Below, piece after piece: positions 25,618-34,377 of a stretch of 43,583 nucleotides of DNA. Source of the DNA: Pseudomonadota bacterium (GTDB taxonomy: Bacteria; Pseudomonadota; Gammaproteobacteria; Halothiobacillales; Halothiobacillaceae); assembly GCA_021795795.1 (NCBI GenBank), contig JAJYPA010000017.1:1-43583 (forward strand), given 5' to 3'. Positions within the stretch are counted from its first letter, which is position 1; each line of letters starts with the position of its first letter. The notes under the pieces are model-generated. The model worked only from the letters and a program-made list of their open reading frames with translations. It made no database searches and was not told the origin of the DNA. The translations under genes and the position numbers were made by a program.

Positions 25618-25815
25618 TCAAGCGCGGAAGATGGGAGCGAAATCATCTTCCATCTGTAACGGTGCAGCTTCCAGAGCTACTGCCATCCGCAAGGATATCT
25701 GCAGATATTTTTTCACTCCGGCCATATACTCTTCTGCAATTGATAAACCCACGACGGCACCCATCTCGTGCAAGTAACGGTCCAGTTCTTCAGGCGGGAT
25801 CTTGTAATCGGACAT
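25618..25815 (-). CDS. hpxX: AtzG/HpxX small subunit (DUF4089, GatC-like)
   Basis: Protein of 65 residues that clasps and stabilises the AtzE/HpxY amidase, analogous to GatC with GatA. The sequence has the DUF4089 pattern: helix around residues 10-30 (LDRYLHEMGAVVGLSI) and the conserved NL-like segment near 40 followed by ALEAAPLQMEDDFAPIFRA. The ATG at 25815 has AAGGA 8 nt upstream and overlaps the last 26 nt of xdhC in another frame, which couples its translation to xdhC. A longer frame to 26004 lies wholly inside xdhC. Confidence 0.85.
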   Translation of the reverse strand: MSDYKIPPEELDRYLHEMGAVVGLSIAEEYMAGVKKYLQISLRMAVALEAAPLQMEDDFAPIFRA

Positions 25816-26752
25816 GTTCTTTTTCCTTTCTCTCTCGAGTGTGGTGACGGAGCTGCAATAGCTCTCCAAGCACGCTACAGGCGATCTCTGCGGGTTCCTT
25901 ACCCATACCAGGCAAGCCCATAGGCATATGTAATACGGGCGACAAGGCCCAGACCTCGCGCTGGGCGGCATGACGAAAACGTGCCGCTTTGGATTTGCTG
26001 GCAATCACCCCGAGATAGGCGAGGCGCATACTGGAAAAATGTCGCAGTAAGGCAAAGTCCAAGGCATGGCTGTAGGTCAAGACCAAGACTGCTGTCTCTT
26101 TTCTGGGCTTGGGCAAACTTGCCAGTTCCCAGTCCAGGCACAAGCCTACATTGCGTGGAAAGGCACTCGGGTCCAGCCACTCTTCCCGCTCATCGAACAC
26201 CGTTACGGCGAAATCGAGCCCCGGGGCGAGCGCCGCGATGGCACGCCCGACATGGCCTGCCCCAAAAATCCACAGCGCCTGCCGCTGTGGACTGGGCATC
26301 AGGAATATTTCGGATTCCACACTCCACGTCGGCGAACTCGAAATCGCTTTTACTGGCTGTGGTGATCCCAACACCGCATCATCACTTTCGCCGCCGCGAA
26401 GCTGTAATCGGCCTTCTTGCCGCTGATACCAACGGCTCGCTCCTGGCCGGTACAAGGGCGCAAGCCCCGCCGGCACCTGTACCAGAGCGACATCGACCAC
26501 GCCCCCACAGCATTGGTCATTCTCACCGCCGAGAACAAAGCGCTGTTGCCACCAGGGCGGCGCAGACCGTGTCTTCTCCAGCGCTCGCCGAACGCTATGT
26601 TCCAAATGGCCTCCACCGAGATTGCCAGCTATTCGTCCATCCCGGTGCAGCAGTAGTTGCGCACCCACCCGTGTCGGTGCCGAACCATAGACCTCGGTGA
26701 CCAGTGCCTCCCAAACGACGACGGGCATAACGGATTGTGCGTCGGAGCTCAT
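25790..26752 (-). CDS. xdhC: XdhC family Mo-hydroxylase maturation factor
   Basis: Cytosolic chaperone of 320 residues that binds, sulfurates and inserts molybdenum cofactor into xanthine-dehydrogenase-type enzymes. The N-terminal XdhC/CoxI domain shows GSAPTRVGAQLLL, GGGHLE and CCGGVVDV near residues 24-92. The C-terminal Rossmann domain shows IFGAGHVGRAIAAL near 160-175 and the LTYSHALDFALL and YLGVIASKSKAARF blocks. Its presence ties the Mo-hydroxylase genes 2 kb upstream to the hpx genes downstream. The start at 26752 overlaps the stop of the ring-opening amidohydrolase by ATGA. Confidence 0.9.
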   Translation of the reverse strand: MSSDAQSVMPVVVWEALVTEVYGSAPTRVGAQLLLHRDGRIAGNLGGGHLEHSVRRALEKTRSAPPWWQQRFVLGGENDQCCGGVVDVALVQVPAGLAPLYRPGASRWYQRQEGRLQLRGGESDDAVLGSPQPVKAISSSPTWSVESEIFLMPSPQRQALWIFGAGHVGRAIAALAPGLDFAVTVFDEREEWLDPSAFPRNVGLCLDWELASLPKPRKETAVLVLTYSHALDFALLRHFSSMRLAYLGVIASKSKAARFRHAAQREVWALSPVLHMPMGLPGMGKEPAEIACSVLGELLQLRHHTRERKEKEHVRLQDPA

Positions 26753-27831
26753 GACGTTCTCGCAATGATGGCAACGGGGCCGCCACCCAACGGACCCTGA
26801 TGCTCGGCACGGGTGGAAACATAGACCGCCGATTCCCCCAACACCCCAGCCAAGAGGCTGGAAACGACACTGCGGGAATGACGCATGTCAGAGATATCTC
26901 CGTCGGTCCACATGGTATGCCGGCGACCACGGACAACGCCCCGTGGGTCGGCATCGGACTTGGCAAAAGCGCCCAGGACACGGACACTGGCGTCTGGGGG
27001 TAGCTGGCCATGGATAGGTTCCAGTCCCAACTCTGCCAATATCGGGTAGATCGCGCCGACATCCAGAATGTCACGCATCACTCCGTGCGCAATCTGCAGA
27101 TTCGCAATCCAGCCTGGGGCATTGGCAAAGAGGCAGATTTCCGAGCGCAGCAATGCTGGCTTCGCAGACACGCTCGCGCGAGTCGAATACTGCGACCAAT
27201 CCCGATTGATCATATCGTCGTGCAGGGCATCGCTGGACAGTTCACCGAGAGCCAACGCCACCCCCAGTGCTGATGCCCCACGTGACCAAGCCATATCGCA
27301 ACGCCACTCTCGCGGCTCACGCTGCTCAACATCAGCCGGCAGCGGCGGAATGGCCCCCTTGATCTGCACCAGATGCACATCATCGGCATCAACCTCAAGT
27401 TGTGCTTGCAATGCCTGCACTACCCGGGCGGTTTCGAGAATCATCGGCAGGCGTCCCGCCTCTTCTGGAGCGAACGAACGGGTATGCCCCACTGCCAGAG
27501 CCAAGCCCTTTTCCCCAGCCGAAGCGGGGGTTTCATCCACAGTCAACACCAAGTAGTGCGGACAGGTCACCCCTTCCGTACCACCGGAGAAGGAGAGGAC
27601 AATGCGGTCTTCTATTTCTTCAGCCGGACAGTCCAGAAGCGGTCCAAGCAAGCGGCCCAAGGCCATGATCGCCAATCCCCGACTGAAATCGTTCATGGCA
27701 CCATTGCCCTCGGTCTTGCCCAGGATGGCAACGATCTGCTGTGGCCGGACTTCCCCTGCGGCGATCGCGATCGCGAGACCGCTGACATCAGCAGGATTGG
27801 TGGGGAAGAAACGATGAACCTGGCTACGCAT
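26749..27831 (-). CDS. Ring-opening amidohydrolase, cyanuric acid hydrolase/barbiturase family (copy 1)
   Basis: Member of the small Toblerone-fold family that opens cyanuric acid or barbituric acid, 360 residues in three similar repeats. Each repeat supplies a Lys-Ser pair: K39 (LGKTEGNG) with S82 (SFSGGTEG); K158 (VQIKGAIPP) with S183 or S187 (WSRGASALG); K291 (FAKSDADPRG) with S340 (VSTRAEHQGPLGGGP). All motifs are intact, so it should be active. The family includes AtzD/TrzD and barbiturase, and sequence cannot tell me which ring it opens. Neighbours (Mo-hydroxylase, AllA-like, HpxXY) point to a purine- or pyrimidine-derived cyclic ureide, while atzF and biuH elsewhere in the window point to cyanuric acid. 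Confidence 0.93.
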   Translation of the reverse strand: MRSQVHRFFPTNPADVSGLAIAIAAGEVRPQQIVAILGKTEGNGAMNDFSRGLAIMALGRLLGPLLDCPAEEIEDRIVLSFSGGTEGVTCPHYLVLTVDETPASAGEKGLALAVGHTRSFAPEEAGRLPMILETARVVQALQAQLEVDADDVHLVQIKGAIPPLPADVEQREPREWRCDMAWSRGASALGVALALGELSSDALHDDMINRDWSQYSTRASVSAKPALLRSEICLFANAPGWIANLQIAHGVMRDILDVGAIYPILAELGLEPIHGQLPPDASVRVLGAFAKSDADPRGVVRGRRHTMWTDGDISDMRHSRSVVSSLLAGVLGESAVYVSTRAEHQGPLGGGPVAIIARTS

Positions 27832-27840
27832 GGATGAACC

Positions 27841-28416
27841 TCAGAAAGGCACCCGTAGTACCTTACCCGTGCGCCGCAGGATGTCGATTTTGTAGACATC
27901 CCCAGTGTCCATTTCATCGGCGGATTCCGCCGAGGCTAACGCGGTCACCACCTCGTCGGAGTTCATGGTAAGCACGGTCACCGGCTGACCATCAAAGGCC
28001 ATAGGGAAATCGTGCCACGTCCCCACGTGTATCATCACGCCATGCCCGGCGGGGATACGGAAAGCCTTCACACTCTCCAGTTGCGGAACAGACTCTCCCT
28101 GCAAGTGATTAGGCTTGCCAAGCACCATGACAAAAGGAGAAGCCCCCAGACCAACGAAGATTTGGCTCATGGCCTGATGCCGCTCTAGCCAGGTAATTTC
28201 GGGACTACGATGGGAGATGCGTGCCGTCCGCACCACTGCGCGTCCGGTATAGACAAAATCGAGATTTTGTCCTTCTTCTATACTTCCCTGATAGAAGGGG
28301 ATGGTCAGCCCAGGGGAAAAGACCTTTTCCGAAATCATCACCCCATAATCCTTCAACGAATCCTCGCTGGCATCCACCAAAGGCACATTAACGATTTGTT
28401 GCTCCATGACTTCCAT
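27841..28416 (-). CDS. Ureidoglycolate lyase family (AllA-like) protein
   Basis: Cupin-like protein of 191 residues. AllA releases urea from ureidoglycolate, forming glyoxylate. Family features are DYGVMIS near the N-terminus, WLERHQAMSQIFVGLGASPFVMVLG around 100, and FRIPAGHGVMIHVGTWHDFPMAF near 135 carrying the conserved His residues. It is about 30 residues longer than E. coli AllA, with an inserted segment near residues 35-65, so its substrate may be a related ureido acid. The ATG at 28416 has AGGAG 6-7 nt upstream, placed inside the end of the preceding gene (3-nt gap). Followed by the ring-opening amidohydrolase after 9 nt. Confidence 0.78.
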   Translation of the reverse strand: MEVMEQQIVNVPLVDASEDSLKDYGVMISEKVFSPGLTIPFYQGSIEEGQNLDFVYTGRAVVRTARISHRSPEITWLERHQAMSQIFVGLGASPFVMVLGKPNHLQGESVPQLESVKAFRIPAGHGVMIHVGTWHDFPMAFDGQPVTVLTMNSDEVVTALASAESADEMDTGDVYKIDILRRTGKVLRVPF

Positions 28417-28419
28417 GAT

Positions 28420-29277
28420 TCACTCCTGTGTAATGGGCGTATGCAACGCCTCCCAAACCAAGCGCCCGGCAACTTCCCCGCGATAGGTATCGCTGGAACG
28501 GATATCCGATAACGGCGCAATATCCTGGATCAATGCATTCTGAATGCTCTGCATCGAGATCTGCTCTCTAGTTTTTCCAGCCAATGCGTGCGCAAGATGC
28601 ACCGCCAACTTTGGCGTGGCAGAAACGCTGGAAAAAGCAAAACGGGCTTCGGCGATAACACCGGCTTCTGTCCATTGAATCACCGCAGCCAGCCCCACCT
28701 TGGCAATGGCCTGGGCAGCACGAGTGCCTACCTTACGATAGTAATGGCAGAAATCCGTGGGTATGGGACGTAGCCGAATTCGGGCAAGCAGCTCCGCGGG
28801 CCCCAAAGCTGTGCGCCGATAATCCAGATGAAAGTCCCGGTAGGGCAAACTTCGGCGCCCTTGCGGGCCAATGATTTCCAATTCAGCATCATAGGCCAGC
28901 AACGCGGGAGCGTTATCTGCCGCTGGCGACGCATTACAGATATTTCCCCCCAAGGTGGCACGATTCTGAATTGCCGGCGCACCAGTTTGCGACGCCGAAG
29001 ATGCGAGATTGGGCCATTCCCTCCGTACCCGCGCGTCCGCCTGTAATTGGGAGAGCGAGACACCCGCACCAATACGTAAACTGCCATCGCTAGCTTCACA
29101 AGATTCCCGCAACTCTGCGATACCGCTGAGATCCAGCCAATCTTCTGCACTATCCAAGCCACTACCGCGCCCGACCATGACGTCGGTGCCACCCTGGATG
29201 ATCTGCGGCTGCCCTGGATGTTGGCGGAGAAATTCAACTGCAGCCGCAAGACTATTGGGACGATACCAGTCTCGCAT
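28420..29277 (-). CDS. Xanthine-dehydrogenase-family FAD-binding subunit
   Basis: Medium subunit of a three-subunit molybdenum hydroxylase, 285 residues; it passes electrons from the Fe-S clusters to NAD or another acceptor. FAD loops: IIQGGTDVMVG near 27-36 and ATLGGNICNASPAADNAPALLAY near 105-127, with YRKVGTRAAQAIAKV near 190. The ATG at 29277 shares one base with the stop of the Fe-S subunit (TGATG), giving tight coupling; the longer frame to 29343 lies inside that gene. Confidence 0.92.
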   Translation of the reverse strand: MRDWYRPNSLAAAVEFLRQHPGQPQIIQGGTDVMVGRGSGLDSAEDWLDLSGIAELRESCEASDGSLRIGAGVSLSQLQADARVRREWPNLASSASQTGAPAIQNRATLGGNICNASPAADNAPALLAYDAELEIIGPQGRRSLPYRDFHLDYRRTALGPAELLARIRLRPIPTDFCHYYRKVGTRAAQAIAKVGLAAVIQWTEAGVIAEARFAFSSVSATPKLAVHLAHALAGKTREQISMQSIQNALIQDIAPLSDIRSSDTYRGEVAGRLVWEALHTPITQE

Positions 29278-29729
29278 CAGGCCATCTCCTGCGCGGCTTC
29301 CGCCACGGCTCCGTAGATACGCCCATAGCCGGTGCAGCGGCAAAGATTACCGCTAAGCGCCCAACGAATCTCTGGCAAGGTCGGGGCGGGACAGGTCTCC
29401 AACAGGGCTTGTGCCGCCAACATCATCCCTGGAGTGCATATGCCACACTGCGTGGCTCCACAGCGAGCGAAACTGCGCACCAAGGGCGATTCTGCGGACA
29501 CCCCTTCAATCGTTTGCACCCTGGCACCAGGTAATTGACCAATGGGCACCAAACAGCTGTTCACCAATTCGCCGTCAATGCGCACGGCGCAGGCACCACA
29601 CTCCCCCTCGCCGCATCCCTCCTTGCTGCCGGTCAGAGCAAATTCTTCGCGGAGCACATCCAGTAGGCGAGTTGGTGCCGGAGACTGGGAGCAAACGGGC
29701 TTCCCGTTCAAGATAAATTCGATACTCAT
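29277..29729 (-). CDS. Xanthine-dehydrogenase-family [2Fe-2S] subunit
   Basis: Small electron-transfer subunit of 150 residues. The N-terminal plant-ferredoxin-type cluster is held by C39, C44, C47 and C59 (GCGEGECGAC). The C-terminal helical cluster is held by C95, C98, C130 and C132 (QCGICTPGMM, NLCRCTGY). All eight ligands are present. Its start overlaps the Mo subunit stop by four bases (ATGA). Confidence 0.95.
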   Translation of the reverse strand: MSIEFILNGKPVCSQSPAPTRLLDVLREEFALTGSKEGCGEGECGACAVRIDGELVNSCLVPIGQLPGARVQTIEGVSAESPLVRSFARCGATQCGICTPGMMLAAQALLETCPAPTLPEIRWALSGNLCRCTGYGRIYGAVAEAAQEMA

Positions 29730-31975
29730 GATTGTTCCTCCGCCGCGATCTCCAAAGCTTCGAGCAGTCGCTCTGGTGACGCAGGAATCCGGGTGGGTGC
29801 CACACCCAAGGCATGATGCAGCGCATTGACAATGGCCGGCGCGGGGCCATCCATAGGCAATTCACCAATGCCCTTGGCACCATCGGGCCCGGCACCCAAT
29901 CCCTTTTCCAAAAAAACGACGTCGATTTCCGGAATGTCTGCAGAGGTCGGAATGATGTAGTTTGTCAGGCGATCATTAGCCATGATCCCCTTATCGTTCC
30001 AGACTATGTCCTCGAACAGGGCCCAACCAATCCCCTGCACCACACCCCCTTCAATCTGTCCCTGTGCGATCTGTGCATGTACCGCCTTGCCAATTTCTTG
30101 CACCGCCGTGAAATGTAACAAGCGGGTTTCCAGCGTCGTCACGTCCACCTCGATTTCCGCCACATAACAGGCCCAGGCAAAACTGGCATAGGCACGACCC
30201 TGGAAGTGCTTCTCGTCCCAGACCATCCCGGTGGGAGCCTGATAGGTCTCGGTGATACGCCATTCTCCACCATGCTCGGCGCAGAGTGCGGCACAACTCT
30301 CGACGTACTGCTCTGCTGCGAAATGCGCAAGATCCAGCCCACGACTCTCCAAGGTATGTCGGAGCTTCTGGGCAGCGGCCGAAACCAAGCCACCCACCAC
30401 CATGCAGGTCCGTGAGGCTACCGTTGGTCCGGAATTGGGAACCCGACTCGTATCTACGGCAGGAAAGCGAATGAAATCCAACGGAACGCCGAGGGCCTCC
30501 GCTGCGACTTGGCACAGCGTCGTAGCAGCGCCCTGCCCCATTTCGGTATTGGAACACAGAATCTCCACCGTCCCATCAGGCTGCAGGGCGAGACTGAGTC
30601 GAGAGGCAAGGTACAGCTCTCCATTACCCGTAAAACCTGCGCCGTGGGCAAAACACGCCAAGCCAATGCCCCGACGCGTATTGCCAGCACCTGCGTTCCA
30701 CACCTCGTAGGCGGTCTTCTTCTCCTGATATCGACTGCGCAGCAAGGCAATGTCGAGCACCTCTTCGGCAAAACAATCGTGACTCTGCAGATCACTGGTG
30801 GCACTGGCAAGCCCTGGCCGGAGGAGGTTCTTCCGTCGTAACGCAACGGGATCCATTCCCAGTTTTGCCGCGAGACGATCCATGGCGATCTCGATGGCGA
30901 ATATACTCTGGGGCGCACCAAACCCGCGGAAGGCGCCAAAAGGAGGATGATTAGTGAATACTGCCCGTCCTCGCACGCGGATGTTTGGGCAATGGTAGGG
31001 TCCGGCGGCATGGATCACCCCACGGGATAAGACCACTGGACTCAGAGTACGGTAGGCCCCGCCATCAATGGCAAAATCCATATCAATCAGCCGTAACTCG
31101 CCATCTCGGGTGGCGCCCAAGCGGATCAGAGTACGCGACGGATGCCGCTTGGGGGTAACCCGCAGATCCTCGCCGCGCTCATAGATCAGCTTCACCGGTC
31201 GACCTTGCGCCTTGAGTGCCAGCAGAGCGGCATGACAGGCAATGACTGATGGATAATCTTCCTTACCGCCGAAGGCACCGCCAGTAGTCGTCTGCACGAC
31301 CTGGACTCGCTTCTCCTCCCATCCGAGGCACTGACGCAGGGCGTCAAGCACATAATAGGGGCACTGCATTGAGCCCTCTACGCGCATCCGCCCATCGGGC
31401 ATGACCTGCGCAATCATCCCTTGCGGTTCGATGTACAACTGCTCCTGTGCAGGCGTCTCAGCGCGCAGTTCTATGACACAGTCACACTCTTCGTCACCCG
31501 CGGCTAGGTCCCCTTTCTGCAGTAAATAGTCCGTGTAGGTATTCTGGGGAATGACCGGCTTGTCAGTCGTCAAGGCTGCGTCGATATCCCAGACGGGTTC
31601 CGGGCCGGCGTGCTCGTTTAGGTGAATCTGGGACAACGCTGCATGCAGCCGTTCCCGATCCGGATGCGCCAGCAACAAAACTGGCTCTCCAGCATGTCGA
31701 TACTGCTTATCCACCAGGATTGGTTGATCATCCTCGATGAATTTCACGGCGTTTTTTCCGGGGATGTCGCTGGCCCTAACGATGAGGTATTCCGACCAAT
31801 CCCAATCCTGCGCAAAATGCACCGCTTGCACCAAGCCTCCCGGCAAGCGCGTCCGGATCGTCACGCCATACAGGATCTCTGCAGGGTGCAGATCATCCAC
31901 ATAGATCGCTTGCCCCAAGATCTTTTCCCGCGCGTCGCGGCGGGCAGGACTAAGTTTGAGCTCAGAATTATTCAT
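29726..31975 (-). CDS. Xanthine-dehydrogenase-family molybdopterin-binding subunit
   Basis: Catalytic subunit of 749 residues that hydroxylates a ring carbon using water. Mo-cofactor and substrate blocks: TTGGAFGGKEDYPSV near 235, GAFRGFGAPQSIFAIE near 345, EMGQGAATTLCQVAAE near 485, and the active-site Glu in GAKGIGELPMDGPAPA near 705. Substrate-pocket Arg and Glu typical of true xanthine oxidases could not be placed with confidence, so xanthine, uracil, hypoxanthine or another ring are all open. Start at 31975 overlaps the guanine-deaminase-like stop (ATGA). XdhC and a MobA-like gene lie downstream in the same operon. Confidence 0.92.
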   Translation of the reverse strand: MNNSELKLSPARRDAREKILGQAIYVDDLHPAEILYGVTIRTRLPGGLVQAVHFAQDWDWSEYLIVRASDIPGKNAVKFIEDDQPILVDKQYRHAGEPVLLLAHPDRERLHAALSQIHLNEHAGPEPVWDIDAALTTDKPVIPQNTYTDYLLQKGDLAAGDEECDCVIELRAETPAQEQLYIEPQGMIAQVMPDGRMRVEGSMQCPYYVLDALRQCLGWEEKRVQVVQTTTGGAFGGKEDYPSVIACHAALLALKAQGRPVKLIYERGEDLRVTPKRHPSRTLIRLGATRDGELRLIDMDFAIDGGAYRTLSPVVLSRGVIHAAGPYHCPNIRVRGRAVFTNHPPFGAFRGFGAPQSIFAIEIAMDRLAAKLGMDPVALRRKNLLRPGLASATSDLQSHDCFAEEVLDIALLRSRYQEKKTAYEVWNAGAGNTRRGIGLACFAHGAGFTGNGELYLASRLSLALQPDGTVEILCSNTEMGQGAATTLCQVAAEALGVPLDFIRFPAVDTSRVPNSGPTVASRTCMVVGGLVSAAAQKLRHTLESRGLDLAHFAAEQYVESCAALCAEHGGEWRITETYQAPTGMVWDEKHFQGRAYASFAWACYVAEIEVDVTTLETRLLHFTAVQEIGKAVHAQIAQGQIEGGVVQGIGWALFEDIVWNDKGIMANDRLTNYIIPTSADIPEIDVVFLEKGLGAGPDGAKGIGELPMDGPAPAIVNALHHALGVAPTRIPASPERLLEALEIAAEEQS

Positions 31976-33297
31976 GACATGTCTTGCTCTGCATTTCCGA
32001 AGGAGACCCTTGAGTGGATTTTTCCTGTTTCCACAGAGGCAATTTTCGTACCGAAGTCGCCACGCAATTGTAGCTCTTCTCCCGCCAAGAACACCGCTGA
32101 CGGTCGTTCCTCTAATTCAGCGAGCGAACCCTGACATATCTCATTGAACCACCCATCGAGCTCACGCTCTTCAGGCTTGCCTGGAAACAAGACGAAATCT
32201 GCCCGCTTACCAGGGGCAAAATTTCCAGCAACCTGAGATCGACCCATCGCCTGGGCCCCAGCAAGGGTAGCACGGTAAAGCGCCTCTGCCGCAGTAACCT
32301 TGACTCCAGACTCATCATGGACCGCCAGAAATCTTTGCATGACATGGAGCATACTATGACTCGGTCCAGCACCGACATCCGACGCAAGCGCAAAGGGAAC
32401 ATGAAACTCTCTTAATTTCTCCAGGCGCATGCGAGCATTTCCCAACGCCTCATTACTGGTCGGACAGTGCGCGACCCAGGACCCACGATCTGCCAAACAA
32501 GCCCACTCCGCATCAGACATCTCAATGCAATGACCCAGGATAGTCTTTGGACCTAGCAGACCAGCACGATCATAGACGTCCGTATAGTTTTCAGCTTCAG
32601 GGAATAATTCCTTAACCCAAGCAACCTCAGACCGGCTTTCGGCCAAGTGCGTTTGAACGAAATAATTCCCGTCCTGTGCTACCCGACCTGCAACAGATAG
32701 GTCTTGAGCACGCATATTGGGTGCAAAACGTGGTGTCACAGCATATTGCTCTTGACTCCGCAGCGACGAATACGTCCGCAACGCACTCTCTCGGTGCATA
32801 CTGCACGATGTAAGAGCAGCCGGTGCATTCACGGCCATCAGCACATTGCCAATGATCCAATCACCTCGCATTTCCTCAAAGGCAATCTCCGTAGCGCGGT
32901 CATGCACACTGGAAAAGGACATTCCCATGACCGTACCAGCACGTAGCATGTCGTCATAGAACTCTCGCGCCCGTAGTCGCGCTAAATCTTCGTTAGCATA
33001 TTGCGCCTCTTCAGGCCATATATCGTTTTGCAGCCAATGCAGAAGGTCCCCGCCAAACGCGCCGCGCATAGCGTGCTGCACCCAATGACAGTGCAAATCA
33101 ACAAAACCTGGGACAATAACGCCATCAAGATGAATCACATCCACAACGGGATCCGGATACTCTGCTTTAACAATAGCAGCATCGCCAACGCCAATAATTC
33201 GCCCGTCCTCAACTACAAGTGCTCCCGAGGGATAAAAAGTCCACCGGGCATCTGGCTCTGGATTTAGGATTGCAGATGAGATAACCCGATTGCTCAT
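31972..33297 (-). CDS. guaD: Guanine-deaminase-like amidohydrolase
   Basis: Zinc aminohydrolase of 441 residues; guanine deaminase makes xanthine and ammonia. Features: metal pair H69 and H71 in VDLHCHWVQHA, PRFAPNMRAQ near 190, QTHLAESRSEVAWVKELFPEAENYTDVYDRAGLLG (His and Glu ligands, here running about 212-245), ILGHCIEM, HCPTSNEALG, and the metal Asp in SDVGAGPSHSMLHVM. These closely follow GuaD. A loop usual in guanine deaminases reads DLLHWLQNDIWPEEAQYAN, also consistent. Its product would be the direct substrate of the Mo-hydroxylase encoded next. It begins 18 nt after the stop of the second ring-opening amidohydrolase, with a GAGAGGG ribosome-binding site. Confidence 0.85.
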   Translation of the reverse strand: MSNRVISSAILNPEPDARWTFYPSGALVVEDGRIIGVGDAAIVKAEYPDPVVDVIHLDGVIVPGFVDLHCHWVQHAMRGAFGGDLLHWLQNDIWPEEAQYANEDLARLRAREFYDDMLRAGTVMGMSFSSVHDRATEIAFEEMRGDWIIGNVLMAVNAPAALTSCSMHRESALRTYSSLRSQEQYAVTPRFAPNMRAQDLSVAGRVAQDGNYFVQTHLAESRSEVAWVKELFPEAENYTDVYDRAGLLGPKTILGHCIEMSDAEWACLADRGSWVAHCPTSNEALGNARMRLEKLREFHVPFALASDVGAGPSHSMLHVMQRFLAVHDESGVKVTAAEALYRATLAGAQAMGRSQVAGNFAPGKRADFVLFPGKPEERELDGWFNEICQGSLAELEERPSAVFLAGEELQLRGDFGTKIASVETGKIHSRVSFGNAEQDMS

Positions 33298-33315
33298 TCT
33301 ACCCTCTCACTTTGA

Positions 33316-34377
33316 TCAGCCGTGTTTTGAAATAATGGCGACGGGTCCGCCCCCAACCGGCCCCTGATGTTCGGCTCCGCCAGACACATAAATATTGGTA
33401 CGTCCAACAATAGAAGACAAGACGCCACCAACCGCTGCTCGAGCGTGTCTTGTCGCAGCGATATCTGAATCATCAAGCATGATAGATCTATTACCTCGAA
33501 CAATACCAACCGGATCCGCCTTTGCAAATATTTGAACAATATTGCTACCTTCATGATGAGCCTTTTGCAATTTTAACACTTCAAGAATCTGATTGGTATC
33601 AATGGGATCCTGCATTAAAGCAGAAGAGATAAAAAGATTACCACAAACATTCTTTGAATTACCAAAAACAACAATCTCACAATGACGCAACTCGGCCCCG
33701 GAAGATACTGAGGTTTTGGATGAGTACAAATCCCAATTATTGCAAATATCATCTCTATGCACTCCAGAAATCTCCTCGAGCGCCACCGCCGACCCAAGCG
33801 CCGACGCTCCCCTGGAGAGTCCCATAGACCTGTAGGTCCCGTCCGTTAAAAGGGGGACCCCTTCGTGACGCAAACCGGTGATATCTTCATCACGAAGTAG
33901 CGGACATTTAATTTGAACGAACTCAACATCCTTCACAGATTCAATTTCAGCCTTCCGTAAAGCTGAACGGACGGCACAAGTTACCATTTCAACATGCTCT
34001 ATGCTACCAATCTCAGCGGGGCGCATTTCGCGAGTACGAGAGACGCCGATTGTCAACGCGGTTTCATAGGAACTCTTATTCACGCAGGATTCCTTGTAGA
34101 AAAGCGTAGCATGCGGGCTGAGAACTCCCTCAGTTCCCCCAGATACGACAATCGCGACATCAATAAACCCCAGTCGCTTAAACTCATTTTTATACGATTC
34201 GTAGGCCATTACTCTGGTAAAATCATTCACACATCCATTACCCTCAGACTTAACAAGCAAAGCGATCGGCTCAACTACCGGTACCGAACTTGCGAGGAAA
34301 TTGATGAGGTCCCGCGCATCCCCAGGATATCTAGTATTTAGTATCTCGACACCAAATCTTGAACAATCGTTCTGCAT
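33316..34377 (-). CDS. Ring-opening amidohydrolase, cyanuric acid hydrolase/barbiturase family (copy 2)
   Basis: Second, strongly divergent member of the family, 353 residues. The three Lys-Ser motif sets are kept: K43 (LVKSEGNG) with S79 (VVSGGTEG); VQIKCPLL with LSRGASALG; FAKADPVGIVRG with YVSGGAEHQGPVGGGP. It has lower G+C than copy 1 and differs across most of its length, so the pair did not arise by recent local duplication. Two different rings, or two successive ring openings, are possible. It is the first gene of the long operon that ends with hpxW, 18 nt ahead of guaD, and follows a 414-nt gap that probably holds the promoter. A GGGGGAAAAGAAGG stretch precedes the ATG at 34377. Confidence 0.9.
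   Translation of the reverse strand: MQNDCSRFGVEILNTRYPGDARDLINFLASSVPVVEPIALLVKSEGNGCVNDFTRVMAYESYKNEFKRLGFIDVAIVVSGGTEGVLSPHATLFYKESCVNKSSYETALTIGVSRTREMRPAEIGSIEHVEMVTCAVRSALRKAEIESVKDVEFVQIKCPLLRDEDITGLRHEGVPLLTDGTYRSMGLSRGASALGSAVALEEISGVHRDDICNNWDLYSSKTSVSSGAELRHCEIVVFGNSKNVCGNLFISSALMQDPIDTNQILEVLKLQKAHHEGSNIVQIFAKADPVGIVRGNRSIMLDDSDIAATRHARAAVGGVLSSIVGRTNIYVSGGAEHQGPVGGGPVAIISKHG

Noticed and set aside
26749..27831. Naming the ring-opening enzyme atzD outright
   Set aside because: Family motifs are shared by cyanuric acid hydrolases and barbiturases; sequence read by eye cannot separate them, and the operon context points to purine or pyrimidine rings as well.
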